In this document: positions 17,374-26,462 of the stretch, in pieces | Numbering within the stretch: position 1 is the first letter of the stretch | Layout of the letters: every line of letters begins with the position of its first letter | Source: Flavobacterium sp. BFFFF1 | GTDB taxonomy: Bacteria; Bacteroidota; Bacteroidia; Flavobacteriales; Flavobacteriaceae | Direction: 5' to 3' | DNA: 64,000 bases | Assembly: GCF_002256285.1 (NCBI RefSeq) | Contig: NZ_NKJE01000017.1 | Span: forward strand, 20,698-84,697 | The notes under the pieces: generated by a model | Seen by the model: the letters and a program-made list of their open reading frames with translations, nothing else | The model's database searches: none | What the model was told of the DNA's origin: nothing | Position numbers and translations under genes: made by a program

Positions 17374-18132
17374 ATGATTAATGTAAGTATTATCGGGTCG
17401 GGAAATGTTGCCGCACATCTTGTCGCTGCTTTTGACAAAAGCGATTCGGTATCATTGAAACAACTTTTTTCCCGAAGCAAAGAAGTCGGTTTCGCGATTC
17501 CGGAGAATGTTGAGCAGATTCATGATCTGGAAGAGCTGGCGGAAGCAGACTTATACATCATCGCCGTCACTGATAGTACCATTGAAACGATTTCCGCCGC
17601 TTTGCCTTTTAAGAACCGGCTTGTCGCACACACATCCGGGACGATGCCGCTTGATGCCATCCATGAAAATAACCGCAAAGCGGTATTTTATCCGCTGCAA
17701 ACGTTCAGTAAAAGCAAAGCGGTCGATTTCGGGGAAGTTCCGGTTTGCCTGGAATCACAATTTGCAGCCGATTACCAATTGCTGGAAAGGATCGGAAGGG
17801 CAATTTCAGATAAAGTATACGCCATAAATTCTGACCAAAGGAAAGCCATCCATGTTGCTGCCGTTTTTGCCAATAACTTTACCAATCATATGTACCAGAT
17901 CGCCAACGAAATTTGTAGCGAAAACCAGGTGCCGTTTGATATCCTGAAGCCTTTAATTGCAGAAACCGCGGCGAAAATTAACACCCTTTCCCCAGGCGAT
18001 GCACAAACCGGGCCGGCAAAACGGCACGATTTTAAAACGGTCGCGGCGCATCTTGCGTTTTTATCGGACGAAAAAAGATCCATTTATAAACTACTAACCG
18101 AATCGATTCAACAACATGGCAAAGAGCTATAA
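17374..18132 (+). CDS. Rossmann-like and DUF2520 domain protein (252 aa)
   Basis: The N-terminal ~115 residues form an NAD(P)-type Rossmann fold starting VSIIGSGNVAAHL; the later part (FYPLQTFSK, then IHVAAVFANNFTNHMYQIA) matches DUF2520, which resembles the C-terminal helical domain of 6-phosphogluconate-type dehydrogenases. Substrate unknown. It overlaps the following HAD phosphatase gene by 17 bp, so the two are co-transcribed and probably translationally coupled. This pairing is typical of Flavobacteria. Confidence 0.88.
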   Translation: MINVSIIGSGNVAAHLVAAFDKSDSVSLKQLFSRSKEVGFAIPENVEQIHDLEELAEADLYIIAVTDSTIETISAALPFKNRLVAHTSGTMPLDAIHENNRKAVFYPLQTFSKSKAVDFGEVPVCLESQFAADYQLLERIGRAISDKVYAINSDQRKAIHVAAVFANNFTNHMYQIANEICSENQVPFDILKPLIAETAAKINTLSPGDAQTGPAKRHDFKTVAAHLAFLSDEKRSIYKLLTESIQQHGKEL

Positions 18133-18643
18133 GGAAATTATGAATCACATCACCACTTTTATTTTCGATGTGGATGGTGTTTTGACAGACAGCAGTGTGC
18201 ATGTCACACAAAACGGAGAGATGCTCCGCACGATGAATATCCGTGATGGCTTTGCGATGAAAGCCGCGGTGGAATCAGGTTATCATGTTTGCGTGATTTC
18301 AGGAGGAAGCAGTGAAGGTGTCAGGATCAGGCTGCGGAATCTTGGTATCACAGACATCCACCTCGCCTGCCCCGACAAGGTTGCAGCGTTTAAGGAATAT
18401 ATCGAGTTATACCAGATCAAGCCTGAAGAAGTCGTGTATATGGGAGATGACATTCCTGATTACCATGTGATGCAGCTGGTAGGCCTTCCCGCATGTCCGT
18501 ATGATTCAAGTCCCGAAATCAGGGAAATTTCCAAATATATTTCGCATAAAAATGGCGGCGAGGGCGCCGTGCGCGACGTGATTGAACAGGTAATGAAACT
18601 TCAGGGAAAATGGCACGTATATTACAATGGGAAGCATGATTAA
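18116..18643 (+). CDS. HAD-IIIA phosphatase, KdsC-like (175 aa)
   Basis: Contains the HAD nucleophile motif FIFDVDGVLTD, the second motif VISGGSS, the Lys of CPDKVAAF and the acidic motif YMGDDIPD. The C0-type family without a cap domain includes KDO-8-phosphate phosphatase (KdsC), which works in lipopolysaccharide core synthesis. The match to KdsC is at family level, so the exact substrate is not certain. It starts inside the end of the DUF2520 gene. No KDO-8-P synthase is nearby. Confidence 0.85.
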   Translation: MAKSYKEIMNHITTFIFDVDGVLTDSSVHVTQNGEMLRTMNIRDGFAMKAAVESGYHVCVISGGSSEGVRIRLRNLGITDIHLACPDKVAAFKEYIELYQIKPEEVVYMGDDIPDYHVMQLVGLPACPYDSSPEIREISKYISHKNGGEGAVRDVIEQVMKLQGKWHVYYNGKHD

Positions 18644-18671
18644 GTCAGGTGCCAAGGTATAAATACATTAC

Positions 18672-18757
18672 TTCAGGCCTTCGACCTTAAACTTTCGACT
18701 TTCGACTTTCGCCTTTGGACTTTCGACTTTGGACTTTCGACTTTCGACTTTAGACAT
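18672..18757. repeat. Tandem TTCGACTTT-type intergenic repeat
   Basis: About eight to ten imperfect copies of a 7-9 base unit (ttcgact, ttggact variants) run from shortly after the HAD gene up to the promoter of the RsmB-like gene. Related arrays of the same unit occur at 57144-57225 and 59479-59626. A longer reading frame for the downstream gene translates through this array and is rejected as a start. Confidence 0.85.
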
Positions 18758-18765
18758 TAAAACCG

Positions 18766-18773
18766 TACCTTTG
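18766..18773 (+). promoter_or_regulatory. -7 box TACCTTTG for the RsmB-like gene
   Basis: Exact TAnnTTTG match, ending 18 bases before the ATG at 18792. The repeat array occupies the -33 region, where no TTG at standard spacing is clear. Confidence 0.6.
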
Positions 18774-18791
18774 CACCCTTTAAATATTAAA

Positions 18792-20006
18792 ATGAGATTA
18801 CACAGAAATTTAGTTTATACGACAATCGATTCATTGAACGCCATCTTTAATGAAGGCGAATACGCAGATAAAGTTGTCGCAAGGGCGCTCAAAAAAGACA
18901 AGCGTTGGGGAAGCCATGACCGCAAATTTGTCGCTGAAACCATTTATGAAGTGGTTCGGTGGAAAAGACTTTATGCCGAAATTGCTAACGTAAAAGAACC
19001 GTTTGACCGTGATGATCTTTGGCGGGTTTTTGCCGTTTGGGCAGTATTACGTGGCTATCCGATCCCGGATTGGCGACAACTGGACGGTACGCCGGAACGC
19101 AAAATAAAAGGGCGATTTGACGAACTTTCTAAAATCCGCGCACTCAAAGAATCCATTCCGGATTGGATGGACGAACTCGGCGTACAGGAATTGGGTGAAA
19201 CGGCATGGGCAAAAGAAATTACAGCCCAAAACCAACCTGCGAAGGTGATTTTGAGGGTAAATACGTTGAAAACTACCCGAGAAAAACTCCATGCGATCTT
19301 AATGGACCTCAATATTGAAACGGAATTCCTGAAAGACCAACCCGATGCATTGGTGTTGAAGGAGCGGGCGAATGTTTTCCTTACCGAAGCATTTAAGGAA
19401 GGACTGTTTGAAGTGCAGGACGCAAGTTCACAGCTTGTCGCTGCCTACCTCGATGTGAAACCGGGAATGCGTGTGGTCGACACCTGCGCCGGTGCTGGTG
19501 GAAAAACACTTCACCTGGCCTCTTTGATGGAAAACAAAGGACAGCTGATTGCGATGGACCTTTATGAAAGCAAACTGAAACAACTGAAATTACGGGCCAA
19601 ACGAAACGGCGCTTTCAACATTGAATACAAAATTATCGACTCGACAAAAGTGATTAAAAAGCTACAGGAGAAAGCGGATCGTGTACTCATAGATGCGCCT
19701 TGCAGTGGACTTGGTGTCTTAAAACGAAATCCGGACGCAAAGTGGAAACTGCAGCCGGAGTTCATTGACAATATCCGCAAAGTACAGGCTGAAGTGCTGG
19801 AAAGCTATTCCAGAATTGTGAAGCCAGGCGGAAAATTGGTGTATGCCACCTGTTCCGTGTTACCCTCTGAAAATCAGGAGCAAATTAAGCGTTTCCTGAG
19901 TACAGAGATGGGTAAAAATTTTAACTTTGTAAAGGACACGAAAATATTAGCGTCGGAATCCGGATTTGATGGGTTTTACATGGCGCAGTTAGAAAGAAAA
20001 CAATAG
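18792..20006 (+). CDS. RsmB/NOP-family RNA (cytosine-5-) methyltransferase (404 aa)
   Basis: The start at 18792 (MRLHRNLVYTT) follows the promoter; an upstream frame from 18729 only translates the repeat. The N-terminal ~130 residues resemble the NusB-like RNA-binding part. The SAM-binding domain includes VVDTCAGAGGKTLHLA, DLYESKLKQL and the two catalytic Cys motifs: APCSGLGVLKRNPD (motif IV) and YATCSVLPSENQEQ (motif VI). Members methylate cytosine-5 in 16S rRNA or tRNA. RsmB is the closest functional guess, but the exact position cannot be read from the sequence. The stop overlaps a GTG next to the following gene's ATG. Confidence 0.88.
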   Translation: MRLHRNLVYTTIDSLNAIFNEGEYADKVVARALKKDKRWGSHDRKFVAETIYEVVRWKRLYAEIANVKEPFDRDDLWRVFAVWAVLRGYPIPDWRQLDGTPERKIKGRFDELSKIRALKESIPDWMDELGVQELGETAWAKEITAQNQPAKVILRVNTLKTTREKLHAILMDLNIETEFLKDQPDALVLKERANVFLTEAFKEGLFEVQDASSQLVAAYLDVKPGMRVVDTCAGAGGKTLHLASLMENKGQLIAMDLYESKLKQLKLRAKRNGAFNIEYKIIDSTKVIKKLQEKADRVLIDAPCSGLGVLKRNPDAKWKLQPEFIDNIRKVQAEVLESYSRIVKPGGKLVYATCSVLPSENQEQIKRFLSTEMGKNFNFVKDTKILASESGFDGFYMAQLERKQ

Positions 20007-20008
20007 TG

Positions 20009-21112
20009 ATGAAAAATATCTACGCTTTAGCCATTTTATGCTGTTCTTTTATGGGGTATGCCCAAATTCCGGCAGGCTACTATAATTCGGCAACAGGAAC
20101 AGGCCTTACCCTCAAAACCCAGCTCTACAATATCATAAAGGATCATAATGACCAAGGCTATAATGCGATAGATAATTTTTTCACCACACATGATATTGAC
20201 ATTTATTATGAAGATGACAATACCATCTTAGACCCTTATTCTGAAAGGCCTGATGCCGCTGACGCATACAATTACCAGCCAGATCAGCCAAGTGATATTT
20301 GTGGAAATTACAACAGTGAAGGCGATTGCTACAATCCTGAACATGTGATACCACAATCGATTTTCAGTCAGGCTGCACCGATGAGAGGCGACGCACATCA
20401 CCTGCTTCCAACAGATGGAAGGGTAAACAATTTCAGGTCCAATTATCCTTTTGGCGTGGCAGGAACTTTGGTATCTCAAAGCGGCATTTCAAATCCTACA
20501 ACAAATGGTTCTAAACTTGGAAACAATCTAAACAGTGGTTATTCCGCAGGATACACCGGTATCGTATTCGAGCCTATTGATGAATTTAAGGGGGACATCG
20601 CGCGCATCTATTTCTATTTTGTGACCAATTATCAAAATGTAATTGCTGGCTGGAACAGCTACCCTATGTTCACCGCTAACAATTCCGGTACTGTACTTGC
20701 CCAGCCGTTCCTTAATATATTGCTGACCTGGAATATGATGGATCCTGTGAGCCAAAAGGAAATCGACAGAAACAACGACGTGTATGCATATCAGGGGAAC
20801 AGAAACCCGTTTGTAGACAATAATAATTATGTAACCATGATCTGGGGTGCGCCACTGGGTGTAGAAATGAATGATTTTGCAAATGTATCGATTTACCCAA
20901 ACCCGTCGGAAAATCATCAGGTCAACATCAAATCAGATTTGGTTTTAGATGGAATCCAACTCACGAATCTCAATGGGCAAATCATTCTGAACATTAATAA
21001 ACCTGTGTTACGCGATAATGTTTACACGTTGGAAAATCTATCACAGGGGTTTTATCTTCTAAAATTAACTTCGGATGCAAGGTCAATAATAAAAAAAGTC
21101 GTGGTTAACTAA
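20009..21112 (+). CDS. Secreted endonuclease I with T9SS sorting tail (367 aa)
   Basis: A signal peptide (MKNIYALAILCCSFMGYAQ) precedes an endonuclease I domain with the typical catalytic elements EHVIPQSIF and DAHHLLPTDGRVNNFRSN. These enzymes cut DNA and RNA non-specifically using Mg2+. The C-terminal ~75 residues (VSIYPNPSENHQVNI, then GFYLLKLTSD and VVVN) are a type IX sorting domain, so the nuclease goes to the cell surface or medium. The ATG at 20009 is preferred over the GTG at 20006. A paralogue follows directly. Likely role: scavenging nucleic acids or breaking down extracellular DNA. Confidence 0.9.
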   Translation: MKNIYALAILCCSFMGYAQIPAGYYNSATGTGLTLKTQLYNIIKDHNDQGYNAIDNFFTTHDIDIYYEDDNTILDPYSERPDAADAYNYQPDQPSDICGNYNSEGDCYNPEHVIPQSIFSQAAPMRGDAHHLLPTDGRVNNFRSNYPFGVAGTLVSQSGISNPTTNGSKLGNNLNSGYSAGYTGIVFEPIDEFKGDIARIYFYFVTNYQNVIAGWNSYPMFTANNSGTVLAQPFLNILLTWNMMDPVSQKEIDRNNDVYAYQGNRNPFVDNNNYVTMIWGAPLGVEMNDFANVSIYPNPSENHQVNIKSDLVLDGIQLTNLNGQIILNINKPVLRDNVYTLENLSQGFYLLKLTSDARSIIKKVVVN

Positions 21113-21132
21113 TTGATATCAATATAAAGTAG

Positions 21133-21163
21133 AAACCGGAGCCTAATCGCTTCGGTTTTTTTT
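21133..21163 (+). terminator. Rho-independent terminator
   Basis: A 10-bp stem, AAACCGGAGC / GCTTCGGTTT, with loop CTAATC and a following T run, between the two endonuclease genes. Confidence 0.9.
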
Positions 21164-21211
21164 ATTATTACAATCGGGAGTTAAATATTTCAAATATCCA
21201 AATAAAGCATA

Positions 21212-21219
21212 TACATTTG
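21212..21219 (+). promoter_or_regulatory. -7 box TACATTTG for the second endonuclease gene
   Basis: Exact TAnnTTTG match, 19 bases before the ATG at 21239. With the terminator just upstream, it shows that the two nuclease paralogues are separate transcription units. Confidence 0.6.
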
Positions 21220-21238
21220 CCGTCCGAAATTTATTCAA

Positions 21239-22312
21239 ATGAAAAAAATATTATCTTTTATCGCATTGTCTTTTACCGTGTTAACCGTTGCCCAGGCCGG
21301 CAATCCTGCAACCTACTACAATGGTTTCAACTGGACGCTTACCGGTACCGCAATGAAAAACGCGCTGGCAACGAAAATCATCAACACCCATACCCAGCAG
21401 CTATCCTATACGCCGGGAATATGGAATGCCTTAAAAATAACGGATAAGGATCCGGACAATTCATCGAATGTACTTTTGATTTATGGCTGGGAAGATGGAA
21501 CAGATGGAGACGTTACCAACGACCGATCCAGAGACAAAAACAGTAACGGCGGCGCCGTTGGCGAATGGAACCGTGAACATACTTATGCCCAGTCAATCGG
21601 TACTCCTGATTTAGGAACTTCTGGTGCCGGCGCAGATGCACATCACCTGCGCGCAGCCGATGTACAACTTAATGGCAGCCGTGCCAGTAAAAAGTTTGCT
21701 GATGGCAATGGAAATTCGGGTGCGGTAACCGGGGGATGGTATCCTGGTGACAATTGGAAAGGTGATATCGCACGAATGATGATGTACATGTACCTTCACT
21801 ACGACAACCAATGCCTGCCAAAAAATGTAGGCGTAGGCACAATATTGGCCACTGACCCCAACATGATCCAACTTTTCCTGGAGTGGAATGCAGAAGACCC
21901 CGTTTCGGCGGTGGAAGACCAGAGAAATACTTATCTGGGCAATGCCAACAATTCCTATGGACAGGGAAACCGCAATCCGTTTATTGACAATCCTTACCTG
22001 GCAACAGTAATATGGGGCGGCCCTGCTGCTGAGAACCGCTGGCCCGCGATTTTCCTTGGAATGGAAAGCCACACTTTAGATCAGGTATATGTTTACCCAA
22101 ATCCTTCCAATGATCACAAAATAAATATTCAGAGCGATGTGATCCTGGACGAAATTGAATTGATCAATTTGAATGGACAGTTGGTGCAAAGGATTACAAA
22201 GCCCGTGATGGATCACAACAATTACAGTGTGGACAATCTTCCTTCCGGTTTTTATCTGTTAAAACTGACGTCAGACAGCCAGACGACCACTAAAAAAGTG
22301 ATTGTAAATTAA
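21239..22312 (+). CDS. Secreted endonuclease I paralogue with T9SS sorting tail (357 aa)
   Basis: Signal peptide MKKILSFIALSFTVLTVAQA, then an endonuclease I domain with NREHTYAQSIG and ADAHHLRAADVQLNGSR, and a C-terminal sorting tail (VYVYPNPSNDHKINI, then GFYLLKLTSDS). The tail closely resembles that of the upstream gene while the nuclease domains differ much more, as expected for an old duplication or for cargo domains sharing a tail. It has its own promoter and a strong shared terminator with rho. It is predicted to act outside the cell on DNA or RNA. Confidence 0.9.
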   Translation: MKKILSFIALSFTVLTVAQAGNPATYYNGFNWTLTGTAMKNALATKIINTHTQQLSYTPGIWNALKITDKDPDNSSNVLLIYGWEDGTDGDVTNDRSRDKNSNGGAVGEWNREHTYAQSIGTPDLGTSGAGADAHHLRAADVQLNGSRASKKFADGNGNSGAVTGGWYPGDNWKGDIARMMMYMYLHYDNQCLPKNVGVGTILATDPNMIQLFLEWNAEDPVSAVEDQRNTYLGNANNSYGQGNRNPFIDNPYLATVIWGGPAAENRWPAIFLGMESHTLDQVYVYPNPSNDHKINIQSDVILDEIELINLNGQLVQRITKPVMDHNNYSVDNLPSGFYLLKLTSDSQTTTKKVIVN

Positions 22313-22327
22313 TACTGAACATAAAAC

Positions 22328-22360
22328 AAAAAAGTCCCGATAATTCGGGACTTTTTGTTT
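22328..22360. terminator. Bidirectional terminator between the endonuclease gene and rho
   Basis: A perfect stem, AAAAAGTCCCGA / TCGGGACTTTTT, with loop TAAT; it has T runs on both strands and serves both convergent genes. Confidence 0.92.
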
Positions 22361-22375
22361 GTAGACGTTTCGTTT

Positions 22376-24205
22376 TTAATCGTTCATCGAAATTAAAAAC
22401 TCCTCATTATTACGGGTTTTCTTGAAACGGTCATTGATAAAATCCATCGCTTCCACAGGGTTCATGTCGGCTAAATATTTCCTCATGATCCACATGCGCT
22501 GCAACGTCTTTTCATCCAGGAGCAAATCGTCACGTCGTGTACTCGAAGAGGTAAGATCGATTGCAGGGAAAATACGCTTGTTGGCAATCTTACGATCCAA
22601 CTGCAGTTCCATGTTACCGGTACCTTTAAACTCTTCAAAAATCACTTCATCCATCTTAGAACCGGTTTCTGTCAACGCAGTAGCAATGATACTCAATGAT
22701 CCGCCATTTTCTACATTACGGGCCGCACCAAAAAATCTTTTTGGTTTTTGAAGTGCATTGGCATCAACACCACCACTCAACACTTTTCCTGAAGCGGGCT
22801 GGACGGTATTGTAAGCCCTGGCGAGACGCGTAATCGAGTCCAGTAAAATAACGACATCATGTCCACATTCTACAAGCCTCTTGGCTTTCTCCAAAACGAT
22901 ATTGGCTATTTTCACGTGTTCCTGTGGCTCGCGGTCAAACGTAGAAGCAATGACTTCACCACGGACGTTCCGCTGCATATCGGTAACCTCTTCAGGACGC
23001 TCATCAATCAGCAGTACCAACAAGTACACTTCCGGATGATTGGCAGCAATCGCATTCGCAATATCCTTTAACAACATCGTCTTACCGGTCTTCGGCTGGG
23101 CGACAATCATACCACGCTGCCCTTTTCCGATTGGCGAAAACAAATCGATAATCCTGGTAGAAATCGAACTGCCTTTTTCAGCCATCCTGAATTTCTCCTG
23201 TGGAAAAACTGGGGTTAAATGTTCAAAAGAAACCCTGTCTCGCACGACTTGCGGGTCATGTCCATTGATTTTGAGTACGCGTACCAAAGGAAAAAACTTC
23301 TCCCCTTCTTTCGGCGGGCGCACCACACCTTTCACGGTATCGCCGGTCTTTAAACCAAACAACCTGATTTGTGAGGTCGAAAGATAAATATCATCCGGCG
23401 ACGCCAGGTAATTGTAATCTGAGGAACGCAGGAATCCGTAGCCGTCAGGCATCATCTCGAGGACGCCTTCGCTTTCTATAATACCGTCAAATTCATAATC
23501 AGAATCGCGGAAATTGTTTTTCTTATTTTTAAAATTGGGATTGGCTTCCGCCCTGTTCACTTTCGCTTCTGGTGGCGTACCATTGTCATTTTGGGCTGCA
23601 TTATTGCCATTGTTCCCATTATTCCTGTTGTTTACATTACCGTTGCCGGCAGCAGTGCCGTTGTTGTTGTTTTGGTTGTGCTGCTTTTGCGCAGGATTTT
23701 GGCTTTTCCCGATGATCTTAGGCTGATTTGATGTTACCAACTCTGCCTCAGGCTCTGAAACCAAAGTTGTTTCTTCAGCGTATACTGGCGGTTGTTCCAG
23801 GACGGGCAGTTCTGTCCTGTTATTTTTACGGTTTTTATCGAATTTGGCTTTATTGAATTTCACCCTGCCTTCTTTTGGCATTTGTGGCGTTTCAACAGCT
23901 GCTGAATCGGCTTCCCCGTTAACGTCAAACAATGTTGCTGTTTCCTGAGGCTTTACTTCAACAGGCGAAGCAACACTTTCAACAGCATCGTTATTTTTTG
24001 TAATGCGTATTCTTTTGGACTTTGCATCGTCAGCGGCGGGCTGGCTTTTAGATTCCTTACTATCACCGTTGGCAGCCTGGTGTTCGAGGATGCGATCAAT
24101 GAGGACTTCTTTTTTTACGCCTGCAGTTTTGATGCTTTTAGACAATTTGGCAATATCCTGAAGCTCAGAAAGCTTCATTTCTTTTAATGCAGAAATATCA
24201 AACAT
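22376..24205 (-). CDS. rho: Transcription termination factor Rho with long Asn-rich insert (609 aa)
   Basis: The N-terminal Rho_N helix region ([22 protein letters not shown]) is followed by a ~200-residue disordered, charged and Asn/Gly/Gln-rich stretch ([11 protein letters not shown] and similar), then the RNA-binding cold-shock domain ([16 protein letters not shown]) and the hexameric ATPase with Walker A QPKTGKT and Walker [17 protein letters not shown]. It is an ATP-dependent RNA translocase that ends transcription. At 609 residues it is much longer than E. coli Rho (419) because of the insert, a known feature of many Bacteroidota Rho proteins. Assignment secure. Confidence 0.97.
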   Translation of the reverse strand: MFDISALKEMKLSELQDIAKLSKSIKTAGVKKEVLIDRILEHQAANGDSKESKSQPAADDAKSKRIRITKNNDAVESVASPVEVKPQETATLFDVNGEADSAAVETPQMPKEGRVKFNKAKFDKNRKNNRTELPVLEQPPVYAEETTLVSEPEAELVTSNQPKIIGKSQNPAQKQHNQNNNNGTAAGNGNVNNRNNGNNGNNAAQNDNGTPPEAKVNRAEANPNFKNKKNNFRDSDYEFDGIIESEGVLEMMPDGYGFLRSSDYNYLASPDDIYLSTSQIRLFGLKTGDTVKGVVRPPKEGEKFFPLVRVLKINGHDPQVVRDRVSFEHLTPVFPQEKFRMAEKGSSISTRIIDLFSPIGKGQRGMIVAQPKTGKTMLLKDIANAIAANHPEVYLLVLLIDERPEEVTDMQRNVRGEVIASTFDREPQEHVKIANIVLEKAKRLVECGHDVVILLDSITRLARAYNTVQPASGKVLSGGVDANALQKPKRFFGAARNVENGGSLSIIATALTETGSKMDEVIFEEFKGTGNMELQLDRKIANKRIFPAIDLTSSSTRRDDLLLDEKTLQRMWIMRKYLADMNPVEAMDFINDRFKKTRNNEEFLISMND

Positions 24206-24364
24206 GAATGTTATTTGAATTAATTAAATTGGAGCAAATCAGAATGAAATGGTGGTGATTTTTTTTTCTAATGAATAGACCGAAGGATGAAGTACTTACG
24301 GTTTTGTACTGCAATATTACGAATAATATTTTACGATGCAATAGTAATTATTAAAAAGAAAATA

Positions 24365-24372
24365 TATTTTTG
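24365..24372 (+). promoter_or_regulatory. -7 box TATTTTTG for the DUF4293 gene
   Basis: Exact TAnnTTTG match ending 19 bases before the ATG at 24392. It supports that start over the longer frame from 24287, which would begin upstream of the promoter. Confidence 0.55.
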
Positions 24373-24391
24373 TGGCATAAATAGTAACCAA

Positions 24392-24802
24392 ATGCTTCAG
24401 AGAATCCAAACCGTATACATGGGCGTCGCGCTAATTATGACCGCAGTGCTTCCATTTATTTTCCCGCTGTGGACGGTCGAAGGCACACCGTTCTATTTTA
24501 TGGCTGATCAGATATACACGGCGCTTTTTGGCTTATCAACCGCGCTTTCCGTCATCAGCATCATTTCTTATGCAAAGAGACAAAATCAGTTTGTAATGAA
24601 CAGGCTGAATATCATATTGAACTTTATTTTATTAGGATTATTTGTTTACCGTGTGCTAAATGTATCCGGAGACGCCACCAAGGCGCCTGAGAAGGGTATT
24701 GGGATGTTCCTGCCGATTGTTGCTATCGTTTTTTTGGTTCTTGCCAATAAAGCCATCAAGAAGGATGAAGATCTCGTAAAATCTGCAGACCGTTTGAGAT
24801 AA
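24392..24802 (+). CDS. DUF4293 family membrane protein (136 aa)
   Basis: Starts MLQRIQTVYMGVAL and has four hydrophobic segments (about 8-28, 42-62, 72-90, 105-125), the pattern of the Bacteroidota family DUF4293. Its position divergent from rho is common in Flavobacteria. No function is known. The start is placed at 24392 because of the promoter box and the family N-terminus. Confidence 0.88.
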   Translation: MLQRIQTVYMGVALIMTAVLPFIFPLWTVEGTPFYFMADQIYTALFGLSTALSVISIISYAKRQNQFVMNRLNIILNFILLGLFVYRVLNVSGDATKAPEKGIGMFLPIVAIVFLVLANKAIKKDEDLVKSADRLR

Positions 24803-24832
24803 ACCTATAAACTTAGTTTATTAGTGCGAAGG

Positions 24833-24863
24833 AAAGCCTGGATTAACGTCCGGGCTTTTTTTT
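24833..24863 (+). terminator. Rho-independent terminator after the DUF4293 gene
   Basis: A 9-bp stem, AAGCCTGGA / TCCGGGCTT, with a six-base loop followed by eight T residues. Confidence 0.88.
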
Positions 24864-24888
24864 GTGGTCCGCAATTGTTTGCCGATGG

Positions 24889-25383
24889 TTACTTCCTGCC
24901 CAGTTCGATAATCTCCAGGTCGCGAATCTTATCGCCGTCAATCACAAAACGCAGCATCGTCCTGACCTGGTGAAAGCCACTGACTCCGCAGGCACCCGGA
25001 TTCATATGAAGCAGATTGAGCTTCTTGTCAAACATCACCTTAAGGATGTGCGAATGCCCACAAATAAAAAGTTGTGGCGGCTTCATCTCGATGTCACGTC
25101 GTATAGCCTGATTGTATTTTCCGGGATAACCGCCGATGTGCGTGATCCACACGTCCACCCCTTCACAGAAAAACCGATTGTGTAACGGAAATTCCATCCG
25201 CGCCTTGTCGTTGTCTATATTGCCATAAACGCCCCGCACCGGCTTGATTCGCTGCAATGCGTCGGTAACGGCAAGATCGCCAATGTCGCCCGCATGCCAG
25301 ATTTCGTCAGCCTGTCCGGCATATTTCAGGATGTTGTCATCCATATGGCTGTGTGTATCGGAAAGCAGCAGGATTTTTTTCAT
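24889..25383 (-). CDS. YfcE/MJ0936-type metallophosphodiesterase (164 aa)
   Basis: The start at 25383 gives MKKILLLSDTHSHMD; the longer frame to 25530 adds an unrelated leader. Metal-binding motifs of the calcineurin-like small phosphodiesterases are all present: SDTHSH, HAGDIGD, VYGNID, THIGGYPGK and CGHSH. Such enzymes hydrolyse phosphodiesters, with Mn2+ preferred, but natural substrates are mostly unknown. It is convergent with the DUF4293 gene. About 230 bp upstream of it, before the TMEM175 gene, hold no other gene that I can see. Confidence 0.9.
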   Translation of the reverse strand: MKKILLLSDTHSHMDDNILKYAGQADEIWHAGDIGDLAVTDALQRIKPVRGVYGNIDNDKARMEFPLHNRFFCEGVDVWITHIGGYPGKYNQAIRRDIEMKPPQLFICGHSHILKVMFDKKLNLLHMNPGACGVSGFHQVRTMLRFVIDGDKIRDLEIIELGRK

Positions 25384-25579
25384 ATTAACTTCAAAATACC
25401 GTATAAACCGGAAAAGCAAAGGTAAGAAGTTATACAGATTGATGCGCTGGCAGATCAAAAAACGTTTCGACCTCAGGATGACTGCCGCTTTGCACCCTAC
25501 GCTAAAAGGATGCCAATCTAAAAATACCAACCAGATTGAATGGGACGGGATTTCCTGACAGAATTAACAAAGTTTTTTA

Positions 25580-25587
25580 TAGATTTG
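25580..25587 (+). promoter_or_regulatory. -7 box TAGATTTG for the TMEM175-like gene
   Basis: Exact TAnnTTTG match 25 bases before the ATG at 25613; no clear TTG at -33. Confidence 0.45.
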
Positions 25588-25612
25588 GTTTCTGCAATTA
25601 AAATTCAAAATT

Positions 25613-26302
25613 ATGGATAATCCTGAAAACGATGACATTACCCGCGACGAAATCAAGAAAGAGTTTCAGCTTGAACGCATGATCCTGTTTAGTGACGCCG
25701 TATTCGCGATTGTCATAACGCTGATGGCGATTGAAATAAAAATTCCTGAAAACGAACCCTTAACTGATGCGCACCTGCCAAAAGCACTGGTCCACCTGAT
25801 GCCTACGGTACTGGCATACATCGTCAGTTTTGGATTTATAGGCGCGATATGGTACCAGCATTTAAAGATGTTCAGTTTGTTAAAGGACTATGACCGCGGC
25901 CTCGTGGTCCGGAACATGTTATTGCTGTTTTTTGTGGGTTTATTTCCTTTCAGCGCTACATTGATCAGCAGGGGAAAAGGCCAGATGATCCCCTTCTTTA
26001 TTTATCTCGGTATGATCTTATGCTGTGTCATCACCCAATACGTGCTTTATCATTATATCGTCAAAGGCAGGCCATCGCTCCGGATTAACACCGATCTCAG
26101 CGAACATGAAAAAGAACTTGATAAGCGGAAAATCGCCGTCATCGGGTTCTCTCTTTCCGCGTTACTGATTACCACCAGCTATTTTATGATTCCTGACCCG
26201 GGAATGAAACCTTTTGCGATGCTATGGATGTGCGTATATGCGGTGGTCTTTAGGGTGATTGTTAAAAGGAGATTTCAAAAATCAGGAAAGCTTCCACGCT
26301 AA
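25613..26302 (+). CDS. TMEM175-family (DUF1211) potassium channel protein (229 aa)
   Basis: Six hydrophobic segments follow a short charged N-terminus. The first carries the family signature RMILFSDAVFAIVITLMAIEI-like sequence, in which FSDAVFAI forms the pore-lining helix start. Bacterial members have one such six-helix unit and form homotetrameric K+-selective leak channels in the inner membrane. It appears monocistronic. Channel activity here is inferred from the family. Confidence 0.88.
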   Translation: MDNPENDDITRDEIKKEFQLERMILFSDAVFAIVITLMAIEIKIPENEPLTDAHLPKALVHLMPTVLAYIVSFGFIGAIWYQHLKMFSLLKDYDRGLVVRNMLLLFFVGLFPFSATLISRGKGQMIPFFIYLGMILCCVITQYVLYHYIVKGRPSLRINTDLSEHEKELDKRKIAVIGFSLSALLITTSYFMIPDPGMKPFAMLWMCVYAVVFRVIVKRRFQKSGKLPR

Positions 26303-26398
26303 ACGGCTCGATTTGCATCGTCAGGCCCTTTTCAGCCTGCCAGATCAAACTACCTACTTAAAATTAATGCAATTCACCGCCTTGCCTGAAAAACTTTG

Positions 26399-26406
26399 TA
26401 ACTTTG
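26399..26406 (+). promoter_or_regulatory. -7 box TAACTTTG for truA
   Basis: Exact TAnnTTTG match 56 bases before the chosen start at 26463. It lies upstream of the alternative ATG at 26427 as well, so it does not decide the start. Confidence 0.5.
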
Positions 26407-26462
26407 CATCGCGGTAAAGCAGCCTGATGAACTGTAAACGCTGCCGATTACTGCAAATAAAA

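Noticed and set aside
18729..18791. N-terminal extension of the RsmB-like protein
   Set aside because: The extra residues come from translating the GACTTTC repeat array and the promoter box.
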